Assembly (NCBI GenBank): GCA_963675135.1
Contig: OY776122.1
Coordinates: 85,260,472-85,324,471, forward strand
Length of the DNA stretch: 64,000 nucleotides
Reading direction: 5' to 3'
From: Galeopsis tetrahit
Taxonomy: Eukaryota; Streptophyta; Magnoliopsida; Lamiales; Lamiaceae
Shown here one piece after another: positions 51,801 through 61,860 of the stretch. The translations under genes were made by a program, and so were the position numbers. Positions within the stretch are counted from its first letter, which is position 1; the number at the start of each line of letters is the position of its first letter. The notes below the pieces were generated by a model. That model worked only from the letters and a program-made list of their open reading frames with translations. It searched no databases and was not told the DNA's origin.

Positions 51801-52337
51801 ATACAGAATAAGGTGTTCATTTATTGTGATGTTTCCCATGTGTGTAGCAGTGGATACAACATTATTTGGAAGAGATATTTTGATATTAGCAACACATGGA
51901 GGGGTAGAGAACATGGAAATGTCAGAGACCATGTGATCTGTGGCTCCAGTGTCTAATATCCAAGTGGAAACAGTGGTGGAATTAAAACTAGTAGTGAAAG
52001 ACATACCAGAAGTGGAGGGGTGTTGTGGATCCTCAGATGGAGTAGTGGAAGCACCAGCCACAGAGTGTGAGGATTCCTTGGTATCATTATGGTGCTGCAT
52101 CTTAGAAGAGCTCACAAACTTGTTAAAAACATCAGGTTGAATAAGGGGATTAGAATTGTCTTTTCTAGGGATAGATCTAAGGGCATTGCTGGCAAATTTA
52201 TTGGTATCTTTATTTGGAAGCACTCTAGGTCCTTTCCAGCCAGGGGGAAAGCCAATTATGTAAAAACACTTATCAATTGTATGGCCTAAACCATCACAAT
52301 GGCTGCATTTGAGAGGTTTTCTCTTATCTCTATAAAA
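48783..52337 (-). CDS. pol: Ale-like copia Pol (zinc knuckle, protease, integrase, RT, RNase H)
   Basis: Open from after the TGA at 52338 to 48783, where the stop lies within the 3' LTR; first ATG at 52223. The knuckle CSHCDGLGHTIDKC is just before that ATG. Domains: protease WILDTGATDHM; GAG-pre-integrase LWHKRLGHTSRKC; integrase HCDVWGPF, IRSDNGTKF, TPQQNGIVERKHQ; RVT_2 with CRWIYKIKYNSDG, ARLVAKGYTQQEG, HQLDVNNAFLHGDL and the catalytic CYVDDLIVTG; RNase H HAFSDSDWARC, SRSSAEAEYRAL, YTDSKSAFSIA. About 1,146 residues after the ATG, no internal stops. Enzymatic residues appear intact. Confidence 0.93.
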   Translation of the reverse strand, partial: FYRDKRKPLKCSHCDGLGHTIDKCFYIIGFPPGWKGPRVLPNKDTNKFASNALRSIPRKDNSNPLIQPDVFNKFVSSSKMQHHNDTKESSHSVAGASTTPSEDPQHPSTSGMSFTTSFNSTTVSTWILDTGATDHMVSDISMFSTPPCVANIKISLPNNVVSTATHMGNITINEHLILYNVLYVPEFTFNLLSISQLTRYSNCFVSFLSSHCTLQDNLTKKVIGTTEQVRGLYLLHTPHPYNCCVLENSVFSGSSKTDPCMFDLWHKRLGHTSRKCMLHIPDLNVKATELHSDCLICPLAKQKKRSFPLSTFVSSYAFQLIHCDVWGPFSLCSVTGHKYFLTIVDDFSRCTWIYLLKVKNDVKHSLENFYNMVLTQFSTKIQTIRSDNGTKFIISDFYHKLGIIHQTSCVETPQQNGIVERKHQHLLQVARAIMFQSHLPLKFWDESIKTSAFIINRIPSSILKHKSPFELLYGVKPDYSCFKISGCLCFANTLVANRQQFDPRATKCVFLGYPFGTKGYKLLDLNTGKFIISRNVKFFENVFPFALKNTFSESSPPISDDDDDSDVHIHTDLVHEFNNHTDPHNTVDPNTHVGNIGEEPHTRPSRTKSQPAYLQVYETDLPASIDHAKLNLSFSDVHYPIQRYLSTDKLSQKYKSFTASISQQQEPKTYKQVALNNNWVIAMNNEIAALEKNHTWTLVDLPLGKHCIGCRWIYKIKYNSDGSIERYKARLVAKGYTQQEGIDYFDTFSPVAKITTVRILLAIATSKNWFVHQLDVNNAFLHGDLDEELYMLPPPGYGSHNENRVCRLHKSIYGLKQASKQWFTKLTECLLSLGFTQSKADTSLFTRQNNLDFTAILCYVDDLIVTGSNLDIINTIKLHLHNTFTIKDLGSLRYILGIEIARNNKGMTLCQRKYALDLLQDSGFLGCKPCSTPMDPKWTSDTNSLPLAHPEQYRKLIGKLLYLTVTRPDISYAVQTLSQFMQTPTEAHLSAVHRILRYIKGNPGTGVFYPKHTPFKLHAFSDSDWARCVQTKKSSTVYSIYFGNSLISWKSKKQSTVSRSSAEAEYRALAATTCELQWIHYILADLKIEHSTPSTMYTDSKSAFSIAHNPCLHQRTKHISLDFHFTREKIHEGLLTLIHIPTEENLADMLTKPLPPSTFILHKSKMGLIDIHSHFEGGIKALRN
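48805..48818 (-). other. PPT of the Ale-like copia
   Basis: Minus strand ATTTTGAGGGGGG abutting the 3' LTR. Confidence 0.8.
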
Positions 52338-53103
52338 TCAGGGATTCTTTGCATTCATTGCAATGGTGTCAAGATGGATGGGTTCAGGGGTAATGGTTAG
52401 AGTTCTTTGGGACTCTTCTTGGAATAGGAGGCCATAGACTTTGGATAAAGGAGGAAAGGGTGATTGTAACAAGAATTGGCTCCTAATGGTTGAATAAGAA
52501 TCATGTAGGCCAACTAAAAATTTCATGACAGCATCTTGCTGTTGAGTTTGGGTCATTAGTTTAGGCAAATCACATGTACAAGAATCCATGACACCACAAG
52601 TACATCTAAGAACAGGCCTAAAACTAAGATATTCGTCCCATAAGGCCTTGAATTGATTATAGTAACAAACCAGGGATTTAGAACCTTGGGTGATGGAACT
52701 TAATGATTTTTCTAGGTGATAAACTCTAGTGCCATCAGATAGGGCATACCTAAGTTTCAATTCATCCCAAACATCCTTAGCTACAGAAAAATACTCCAAG
52801 GTTCGTTTAATTTCAGGCACAATTGAATTTAAAATCCACATAAGGACGAGATCATTAGCCCTTACCCAGGCGGCATATACGGCCGGTTCTTCATCCTCGT
52901 CGGGAATGGTCAGGGATCCGTCAATAAGGCGAGCCTTGTTCTTCACACTTAGACCTCGCTTGATGGCATTGCTCCAAGAAACGAAGTTTGTGCCGTCAAG
53001 GGGCTCCAGAACAATTGAAATTGCTGGGTTGGCGTTTTGATGAAGTGGAGAATGGGTTCAGCGCCGGATCAAGAGAGTCGGGATCGGTGACAATGGTCGT
53101 CAT
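52338..53103 (-). pseudogene. gag: Ale-like copia Gag, one frameshift and one nonsense codon
   Basis: ATG at 53103 (MTTIVTDPDSLDPALN). The frame shifts near 53050, after which LEPLDGTNFVSWSNAIKRGL and the copia gag domain (YAAWVRANDLVLMWILN, AKDVWDELKLRYA, CYYNQFKALWDEY) are readable to TGA 52340-52338. Pol continues in that frame, so without the TGA gag-pol would be a single polyprotein. A CGA-to-TGA change is the simplest origin. Confidence 0.85.
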
Positions 53104-53200
53104 GGAGGAGAATTTGATCGGAGAAGAAAAGAGGGGAAATATGAGACCAAAAAACGCAGTGGAGGATCGAATCGGAAACCGTGAATTGAATGCGATTTCA

Positions 53201-53217
53201 CCCGGAAACTGATACCA
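53201..53217 (-). other. PBS of the Ale-like copia
   Basis: Minus strand TGGTATCAGTTTCCGGG directly after the LTR end ATTAACA: tRNA-Met type. Confidence 0.88.
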
Positions 53218-53494
53218 TGTTAATGTTTATGGTATGGAATCTTGAAGAAGAAACAAATTGAAGATTGATCAAAACAGAAATTGTGTTTACATTCTTGAAA
53301 TACAAGAGAAGCAACTAACACATTTATATAGCTAATCAACAGTGATTAGTAACTAACTAACCACCTAACTTCCTAAATACTCAATAACTACCCTAATACA
53401 AAGTGGGAGTGTATAAGGGTGTAAACAACAGGAAGTGTATCTACTAATGCCTAATAACTGGGAGTGTATCTACTAATTTCTTAAAGCCTTAATA
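53218..53494 (-). repeat. 5' LTR of the Ale-like copia
   Basis: Same 277 bp as 48528-48804; no difference found by eye. Confidence 0.93.
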
Positions 53495-53499
53495 AAAGA

Positions 53500-54127
53500 C
53501 TACAAATTATATAAAAAAAAAAGGAAAAGAATTGATAAAGATGAATGGAGACATTTGGATAAATTAGTATCCTTTCGATATTATATTATTTCAGTTGCAT
53601 AATTATACATTCTTCAGTTTTATAGAGCCTCGTGCTTCAAAAATAAATAAAAAAGTGTTTGATAGAGCCTGTTATTTTTTTAATATATACTCCTTGGTTC
53701 TGTAAGGTTAAATGTCTAACAGAGAAGCCGCGTGACTGCAGTGTTTACATAAATTATACGGAGTAATTTAGTTTGAAAAAAAATATTAGTTGCATTTTTA
53801 AATAATATTTAATTAAATATAAAAATTTCAATTAATTTATAATTTGAAAAAATATTTGATTATGTAATTAATTTATTTTTATATATTAATTTTCACACTA
53901 ATGGATGGGACCAATTTTACCAACAAAAAAAAAGGGGGGGGTCAGTTTCAAACATGGGACCAAAAGTGTAATTTTTCCTGGATGGAGTAAGAGTATGCTT
54001 AATCGCTCCTCCACTCCTTTGTTAACTGTTATACATACTTGATTCTTGTATATAAGTTAAGTTGGATAACAAACTAGTGATCAATAAACTAAAATTAATG
54101 TATACAAACAAACATTTCAAAATCCTG
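53500..54127. other. 3' flank of peptide gene 3 and intergenic DNA
   Basis: 53495-53630 continues the duplicated 3' flank (match to 39686-39900). Beyond that AT-rich, no gene seen. Confidence 0.6.
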
Positions 54128-54333
54128 TTAAACCAGCTGAGCTGAAATATTGTTGAAGACGGCACCTAGCTCCTTGCCCAGCTCGACTTGGCTGCGTGAG
54201 TCGAGAGATGCAGATTGTCCGACATCGTCGTGAGGTTAAGGGCATCCACACAGTATACATTTGCAATCCCTGAGTTTAGCTGAGCTTCTCTCACTACATT
54301 TATAAATGGACCACTTCCTGGTGCCAAAGCCAC
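54128..54333 (-). pseudogene. Last exon of a SASA-domain carbohydrate esterase gene
   Basis: Minus strand: acceptor TTTTTACTACTAG, then VALAPGSGPFINVVREAQL, VYCVDALNLTTMSDNLHLST. This fits the C-terminus of plant SASA/CE6-type esterases such as At4g34215; the D and H of DNLH would be the catalytic Asp and His. In the frame used, TAG comes at 54168-54166. A small indel near 54190 restores VELGKELGAVF and a stop at 54130-54128, so the extreme C-terminus is frameshifted or altered. The upstream exons must lie beyond element D, outside the window. The gene may be disrupted or may still splice over the element. Confidence 0.78.
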
Positions 54334-54368
54334 CTAGTAGTAAAAATTCAATTAGTTAATATGATCAA

Positions 54369-55095
54369 TGATGTGCCAAAATTTGCACAAAATGATTGGA
54401 TATCCTTCGAGTAGGATATCTGACTTCCCAAACACGTACAAGCAATCCAAATATGCCGCTACCTTGATAGAATCTTCCAGAACCTGCAAAGAACACGTCG
54501 GAGGGAGGTCCGGCGCGGACACTCCGATGCCTAAGTCAGTATAGGGCTTCTCAATATATCATAAGGATCTCGAGATCCTTGATTTATCAAATCAGGCTCT
54601 CAAGAAGTATCAAAGATAGGTTTTGCACGAAATATATTAAGTTTGTAATAGTAAGAAAGTCTCACCTGAAAACATCTTTGGATTTACCTATTTATAGAGA
54701 TTCCCTCCCGAGAGGAAGTCAAGGCTTCCTTCTGTTTCGGAGCCCCCTCTTGGAGCCAGCCTGGGTAGGTTGACAAGGTCTTCCATTCCTCCACCTCCGG
54801 AAAGACCGGGGCCACTCTCCCTAGTGGACTCTTTCCACTACAATGAAGGAGAGAAGAATCTTTCTTTGGTCAATCTTAGTCCGATTCTTGCGGAGTTCTC
54901 CTATATTCTCGGTCTACCAATTCATATCAAGACTAAGTCTTCCTGATATTTCTCTCCGGGTGGAGCTCCCTCCAGAGGGACTTCTAGGAGAGATTCTTTA
55001 TCCAGAGAGTATTCCATAATCCAATACTTCCACTTTTATCCTATCCTCCATACACGTGTCGACTTCTTATCGGATGACATTTTTAGGCCGCATCA
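54369..55095 (-). repeat. 3' LTR of element D (727 bp)
   Basis: Minus strand TGATGCGGCC...TTGGCACATCA. TATAAATA on the minus strand near 54685-54695. Preceded (minus) by PPT at 55096-55110 (GAGTAGGGGGAGTAG). Confidence 0.93.
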
Positions 55096-55429
55096 TCTAC
55101 TCCCCCTACTCTCGTAAAAGGGGTATATCTTTTGTGAGAGTAGAAAATTCCAGTGAGCCTAGTACAGAGGCGTTTCTGGAGAGACGTGTATTATTCTTGC
55201 TTCGGAGAGGAATTTCAAAAGTGCTCCCCTTCGGAGATTTTTTTGCCTTGGCCACCTATAATTTGGCAATGGCCTGACTCTTGGCTTCATAACCTTCAAA
55301 GAGTTTTCTCAAGAACTTTAGGGAATCTCTCCCCCTTTCAAGGGATCACCTCTGGTTTCAGGTGGCTCGAGGAGGTTTTCCTTGACTTTTAGCCAAATTT
55401 TTGTTTTCTAAGTACCCATCTTGGGTCTT

Positions 55430-56600
55430 AGTTATGGGGAGATGCTCCCCAGTTCTCCTTGGCCTCTGAGCCTCTACTTGTCTCTCACTTTCGTTTAAAA
55501 AATTTTGATTCATAAAACCTTTCTTTTCATTGATTAATCCTTTTGGGTTTCCATCAGGGTGAGGACTCTCTGGAGCTCCTCGGCCCCTAGGCCTCTGAGT
55601 GTTTCTCACTCTCATTCTTAAAAGATTTTGATTCATAAAACCTTTCTTTTCATTGATTAATCCTTTTGGGTTTCCATCAGGGTGAGGACTCTCTGGAGCT
55701 CCTCGGCCCCTAGGCCTCTGAGTGTTTCTCACTCTCATTCATAAAAGATTTTGATTCATAAAATCTTCTCATTTCATTGACTAACCCTTTTGGGTTCCAA
55801 GCATGGTGAGGACTCTCTAGAGCTCATCGGCCTCTAGGCCTCTGAGTGTTTCTCACTCTCATTCTTAAAAGATTTTGATTCATAAAATCTTCTCATTTCA
55901 TTGACTAACCCTTTTAGGTTCCAAGCATGGTGAGGGCTCTCTGGAGCTCCTCGGCCTCTAGGCCTCTGCGTGTTTCTCACTCTCATTCTTAAAAGATTTT
56001 GATTCATAAAATCTTCTCATTTCATTGACTAACCCTTTTGGGTTCCAAGCATGGTGAGGGCTCTCTGGAGCTCCTCGGCCTCTAGGCCTCTGATTGTTTC
56101 TCACTCTCATTCTTAAAAGATTTTGATTCATAAAATATTCTCATTTCAGTAACCCACTTGGGTCTCAAGTAAGATGAGGGCTCTCTGAAGCACCTCGGCT
56201 TCTAGGCCTCTGAGTGTTTCTCACTCTTATTCTTAAAAGATTTTGATTCATAAAATCTTCTCATTTCAGTAACCCACTTGGGTCTCAAGTAAGATGAGGG
56301 CTCTCTGGAGCTCCTCGGCCTCTAGGCCTCTAAGTGTTTCTCACTCTTATTCTTAAAAGATTTTGATTCATAAAATCTTCTCATTTCAGTAACCCACTTG
56401 AGTCTCAAGTAAGATGAGGGCTCTCTGGAGCACCTCGGCCTCTAAGTGTTTCTCACTCTTATTCTTAAAAGATTTTGATTCATAAAATCTTCTCATTTTA
56501 GTAACCCATTTGGGTTCCAAGCATGGTGAGGGCTCTCTGGAGCTCCTCGGCCTCTAGGCCTCTGAGTGTCTCTCACTCTCAATTCAAGGTGTTGATCATA
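55430..56600 (-). repeat. Tandem array of element D, about 10 units of ~120 bp
   Basis: Inverse of the A array: AAACACTCAGAGGCCTAGAGG, AGAGAGCCCTCACC, GATTTTATGAATCAAAATC. Units at 55500-55740 are near-identical neighbours (two copies of ~124 bp with GGAAACCCAAAAGG). One unit near 56440 lacks ~12 bp. Confidence 0.92.
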
Positions 56601-57166
56601 TCAAGACCCTTCAAGTTCAAGTAATCCGCTTGGATTTAGAGTAGGGTGAGGAACTTTCTAGCTTCCCTCGGCCTCGTGGCCTTTAAGTATTTTTCACTTT
56701 TGTATTCTCATATCTCATATATGCTCAGTGATCTAAAAATCCTTCATCATTTCATCACTCCTAATTTTCAAACTTAGTCATCCGACTACTCAGGGTGGTT
56801 AGCCCTCACGCGTTTCAGAATGCTCAAAGTATGCTTATGAATCATATCTTAAATTGTTAGGAAATATGTGCTCATACAAATTTCCAAGAATCTCCAAATG
56901 TTTTCATCACATCTTATAAAATCTTCAAATATTCATCAAAGATAAACATACATTTTAACATAATTTAGAAAAAATTAGACTCATCACTAATCAAAAACAC
57001 GTTCTTAACCTTGCCTAAATTCTCAATCATTCTCTCGATTCAATCACGAAATTCTCCTAAGTAATCCCCTTAACATTTCTCAAATCAATCATTTCTGAAG
57101 CCTTAGCAAATGCTCATATGCTTCGAGGTTTTATGTTCTAAACAACTACGTCTAGGTAACACATAT
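56601..57166 (-). other. Internal tail of element D, left of the SIRE solo LTR
   Basis: Non-coding; collinear, inverted, with 14920-15480 of element A. Confidence 0.75.
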
Positions 57167-59112
57167 TGTTGGGAATAAAATGAGATATGTTTTGATCTAA
57201 TACCAAAACCCCCTGAGACATGCCTAAGTCAATATAAATATGTTCTAAGAATGTTAGAACATATAGATTATAGGCTAGATAAGAAGCTGAAATGTTAGGT
57301 AGCTCTTAGACAATTAGATGCACAATTTGAGGGGGAACCTATGCTTTGAAGATGATCAAGATCAAGTCCCCTCAAGGCTCAAATTCTGGAACAATCACTT
57401 AAGAGCAAGGACACTCTATGAAATCTAAGATGCTCTTATCAGGAGAGTTGTCCAGAGAAGATGCTCTTATGCAAGAACAAGATTGTAAAGCTCAAAAGGA
57501 CAAGTCCAATGAAGATGCTCTGATCAGGAGAGTTGTCCAGAGAAAAAATTCATATGCTCTGATCAGGAGAGTTGTCCAAAGAAGCTAGCCATATGCAAGA
57601 ACAAGCTTACCTAGCTCAAAAGGACAAGACTACTCAAAGGTTTTTATCAGGAGAGTTGTCCAGAGAAGTCAACTCTATGCATAAAGTGCTCTGATGCAAA
57701 AAGATTAAATATACTGATCAGGAGAGTTGTCCAGAGGAGTTGTCTCAGCTAAATTGATCAAGATCAAGTGCTCTGAAAGCCTGAGATCAACTATGCTGAA
57801 GAGTTTGAGACAACCAGTCCCTAAAGGTCCTCAAAGAAATAAGCTAAGACCATCCTCAAGAGAAATAAAGGGAAAGAGCCAAGTCATCTGAAGAAGAGCA
57901 AGCCAACCATGCTGAAAAGCAAAACTGCTGATAGTGATAAGGAGAGTTGTCCAGATGATAAGGAATGTTGTCCTATCATTGGATTAACCTTCAGAAGCCA
58001 TGTCCAAGTCCTAACAAGAAGTCAAACATTGGGAAAAGTGTTGCAGAATGAAGACAAAACTGTTACAGCCGTTTATTACCCAAATGAGGACATGTCACTA
58101 TCAAGAATCTGTCTTCCAGTTTGAAGAACTCAAGGAAGACATTTATAGCAATTTGGGGCTGCCTCTCCAACGGGCAAATCCTCCATTTTGTCTATAAATA
58201 CAGAAGTGTGAAGACCATTTGAAAGCACCTCAACCTCAACCTCAACCTTGACAAGAATATCCAACTATCCTACAAGTTGACAAGTGCTCTCAAGCTTTCA
58301 AAGAGACTATCTTAGTCTTTATACACTTCTTCTAAGCTGAACCCAATTGTATATCCATACACAAGCTTAGAGAGATATCCTATCCTTATACACTGATCTT
58401 CACTGTAAAGGATATCTCATTAGTTGGAACCTTACTTCAACCCTTACACCTTTCAAGAGTGAAAGTGAGAAGGTTGTAGTAGTAGAAGTGGTAGGAGCTG
58501 ACTGTTGAGAGAAGAACAGTTCAGTTCTGAGTTGAGAAGAGGGTACTAGGACTCTAGACATCCTAGGGATCAATTCACCAAGGAGTGGTGTTTTTGATCA
58601 AGTGCACCTTGGCACTATAAAACAAGTTAATTCCAAGAGTGAAGGAATTATCCTGTTAAATCAGGGAAAGTGGATGTAGGAGCTTGAGTCTCTGAACCAC
58701 TATAAACTCTTGTGTTGATTTACTTTACAAATACTTACATTCACTCAACACTGCACACAAAACTGATCTTTCAAGGATAAACATTCAAAGACTGTGCAAA
58801 ACTGTTTTGGACAACTTCCCTGAAGCTTAACTGGACTGTGTTACATTGACTAAGTGATTTCAGAAATTAAAGGAGTCTAAACTTAAAGGGCCAACCACTA
58901 TTCCGCACATATAACTCCCCTAGATAGTTGTTCAACTAAGTACTCAATAGTACTTAGTAGTTTGATTATCTTAGAAGAGTTAATCTTCTTCAGCAGAATT
59001 GTCCAAGACAACCTTGCTGAAACTCTGGTTTGATCAAATTAGCAAAAGAATTGCATACAAGTGTATTCCCCCCCCCCCATACACTTGTCATATACTCCTT
59101 TCAGGACCAACA
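57167..59112 (+). mobile_element. SIRE solo LTR (1946 bp) nested in element D
   Basis: TGTTGGGAATAAAATG...GGACCAACA, about 95% or more similar by eye to 12517-14446. Target duplication CATAT at 57162-57166 and 59113-59117. TATA at 58193-58200. It differs from the 1060-14446 LTRs by scattered substitutions and a CCTCAACCTCAACC-type change near 58230. Confidence 0.95.
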
Positions 59113-59117
59113 CATAT

Positions 59118-60760
59118 CATATCACAAAGTAAAATTTAAAGTAAAAAGGTAAAATATACACTTTTCACTTACGTGGCTTCATATCAGCATCTCGGAGGTA
59201 GTAGGCCTAGACCCTTCATCACCCCCTTTAAGCATCGAAGTGTAAAGCATTTGCAAGGTCCGTCATCATGCTCGTCTCCGAATATCGCATCTCAACACCC
59301 TAGATGATCTTACTCACCTAATAGATCGACTCTTGGGTATATCCTTTTTTACAGTAGCCTTGTAGCCCTCATGACTACATGCTCCTCCTTCATGGGTTTC
59401 TTTTATCACGTAATCTCCTTCGGGAGACATCTTAGATAGGGATGGGTCAACGATCGTTTGTATAATTGGCCACCCAAGATGTAGTATCTTAACCGCAAAG
59501 CTCGAGCTTCTCCAGAAGCTGCAGGGGCTGGTCCTTTATTCAGCTCTTCTCAACTTTTGAATATCAAATTTCAGCACCCTGGGGAGAGTTTGGTCAGCTT
59601 CAGCAGCTGGGCTCGGTGGAGCTTCAACTCCTCAAATGTTTTCTGATATTATTCATCCCACTCGAATTTGGATCATTTGCTTAAGATCCTCTTTGAAGTT
59701 CTTCTCGTGTTTGGTTCTCAAGCCCCGAACACTCATGTTTATTCCATAATCATCTAGATTATGCCCCGTTTCGGGACCTGGGAAGACTGGTTCTCAGTTT
59801 TTGCTCGAGGCTCTCTCCTCTTATCCTCGGGTTTCTCAAGTGTTTTAACATTTAATTCCTTAATAAATATTTGGTGATCCACTTGGATCTCGAGTAGGGT
59901 GAGGTAATTCTATTTTCCCTCAACTCATGATTCTAGTAGGAAACTCAATCCACCACATTTGAGCTTATTCGGGTATTCTCTCCCGGTTTGGATAAACTCA
60001 CTCTTTGACATTCAATCAGTTTACCCAAAAGCCTTTCAGGACCTGGACAAGCTTAATCTGAAATCTGAAGTCACATCTAGAATATTGAGGCATGTCAATC
60101 ATACAAAATTCAGAGATAAGTATGTTAGCCCCACATTCTGAAGTCACGAATCATTATTAATCCTTAGTCATGGATTCTAGAGCATATAGTAATCACATAA
60201 ACTCAACATGCTACTCATGCTCTCTAGTATCTCAAGTCAATCTTCAAATTTTAACATCACATCTAGAGCGTCTAGACATAATAATCATGTAAAAGTAGGA
60301 GGGTCGTACTTGATTTAGGGAAAACAAAGTATGATACGCATATTAATCTCATAATGACATACTTATAACAATATCGAATCAACGAATATCATAGCTTATT
60401 CATGTTACACTCATCACGACATACTCATTATAAAATCAAGTTAGCATAAAAGATCTAACCTTTTTTAGCTTTATCAAATTTTGTACTAACCGGTGGTATC
60501 GATATACTCGTTATTTTGGGGGTCAGCACCATAGCAGACTAAGTATCATAATCCAGCTACTCGTTTGGTTCTCCATAGTTCTCTACTCTTTCGGGCTCCT
60601 CCAGGACCTCTAGGTTCTCCAGGTTTACTTGTATATCAATCCCGAATTGATCCTGTAAAGATACACCAAAAAAGGGGCCTCCAACACAGGCTCTCAAGTG
60701 CTCAGATAAGCTTCATAAGCCTCAATTATATAATCTAAATATGAAATAAGGGAATTTCAG
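59118..60760 (-). other. Internal non-coding DNA of element D
   Basis: Matches element A at 14447-14900 in two separated blocks (59200-59580 and 60490-60540); the DNA between them is absent from A. 60030-60560 is a diverged duplicate of 61180-61650. No coding. Confidence 0.65.
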
Positions 60761-61090
60761 ATCTGGATGATCTCCAGCAACCTCCAAGACCTCTGTAGGT
60801 TCCAATCTCAGTTGGGTATATTTCTAAAACCTCCCTCGAGGCCCAGATCGGTATCCTCCCGCAGCATTGCGGTTTCCTGTTCCTCCAGAGTTTCGGGGAG
60901 CTTCTGGGCTGGACCTCCCTGCTGTAGATTCTCTCTTCCTCTCTCCACTAGCTGGTTTCACCTCCAGCCTCTTGGATTGCCTCACCTCTTCGAAGGTGAG
61001 ATATTTTTCGGCTCTGAAGATTCTCAAATTCTCTACCCGCTTCAGGTAATCCATCATCCTCTCACCCACTCTAGTTTTCGGACTTATCAT
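60761..61090 (-). pseudogene. Second gag fragment of element D
   Basis: Minus strand reads RAEKYLTFEEVRQSKRLEVK and YRSGPRGRF, matching the gag part after the core of element B. It is a partial duplicate of the gag tail near 61980-62200. Confidence 0.75.
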
Positions 61091-61860
61091 TTTGTCTGTT
61101 TAGGGCTATTGGCCTTAATCTCAGGGACCTAAATAGGCTCAATCTTCACTTTCCATTTCCGAGCTTATCCCGAAATCCTCTAGGACTTGGATAGACCGAA
61201 TATATAATCTGAAATCTTCTGAACCTACCCAGAGATCCTCCAGAACCTGGATAGGCTCGGTCTGTAATATGAAATTATATCTAAAATATGGAAACATGTT
61301 AATCGTGTGCAATAAAAACAATAATTATGTTAGTCTTTGCTTCCAAAATCATAATCATCATCAACGTCTAATCATTAATTCTACCACATGAAGTAATCAC
61401 AAGACTCAACATGTGAGTTGCTTACCCATGCTTCTACACTTTCAAGTAATTCTCAATTCTAAGATCGTTTCTAAGTATCAATCACGTAAGCTTAGGAGAA
61501 TCATGCTTAATTCAATGGAAAAGTTTGTGTCATATATGTTAATATCATTAAAATATGCTCATAGCAATATCAAATTATTATAAAAGATCTAATACTTTAG
61601 GCTCTATCAAACACATGTACTAACCTGTAGTACCGATGCATTTATCATATCTCTGCCTCGTATTCTCGCGTTTAGATTTTGGACCTCGAGGCCCTAAATA
61701 CTCTTCCTCATACCTCCAAGTTTTTATTCTGGACCTCGGGGTCCTGAATACTCTGCTGCTCGTGGAGGGGCACAAATGTTGTCATCCCCTGCAGTGGCTG
61801 GAGGTATCTCCTTGCCAGGTCCACTCCCGAGGGCTCGAACACTCTGTTTCCTCTCATGTT
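61091..61860 (-). other. Internal DNA of element D between gag copies
   Basis: No coding seen; 61180-61650 duplicates 60030-60560. Confidence 0.5.

Larger units (their letters stand above)
48528..53494 (-). mobile_element. Young Ale/Retrofit-like Ty1-copia element, full length
   Basis: 277-bp LTRs at both ends (48528-48804 and 53218-53494) that look identical. Target duplication AAAGA at 48523-48527 and 53495-53499. PBS, gag, pol and PPT in order on the minus strand. Short LTRs and one continuous gag-pol frame fit the Ale/Retrofit lineage. Damage: a frame change near the start of gag and one TGA at 52340-52338. Inserted in the 3' flank of peptide gene 3; the restored flank matches copy 1 (AATCAAAGACT). 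Confidence 0.93.
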
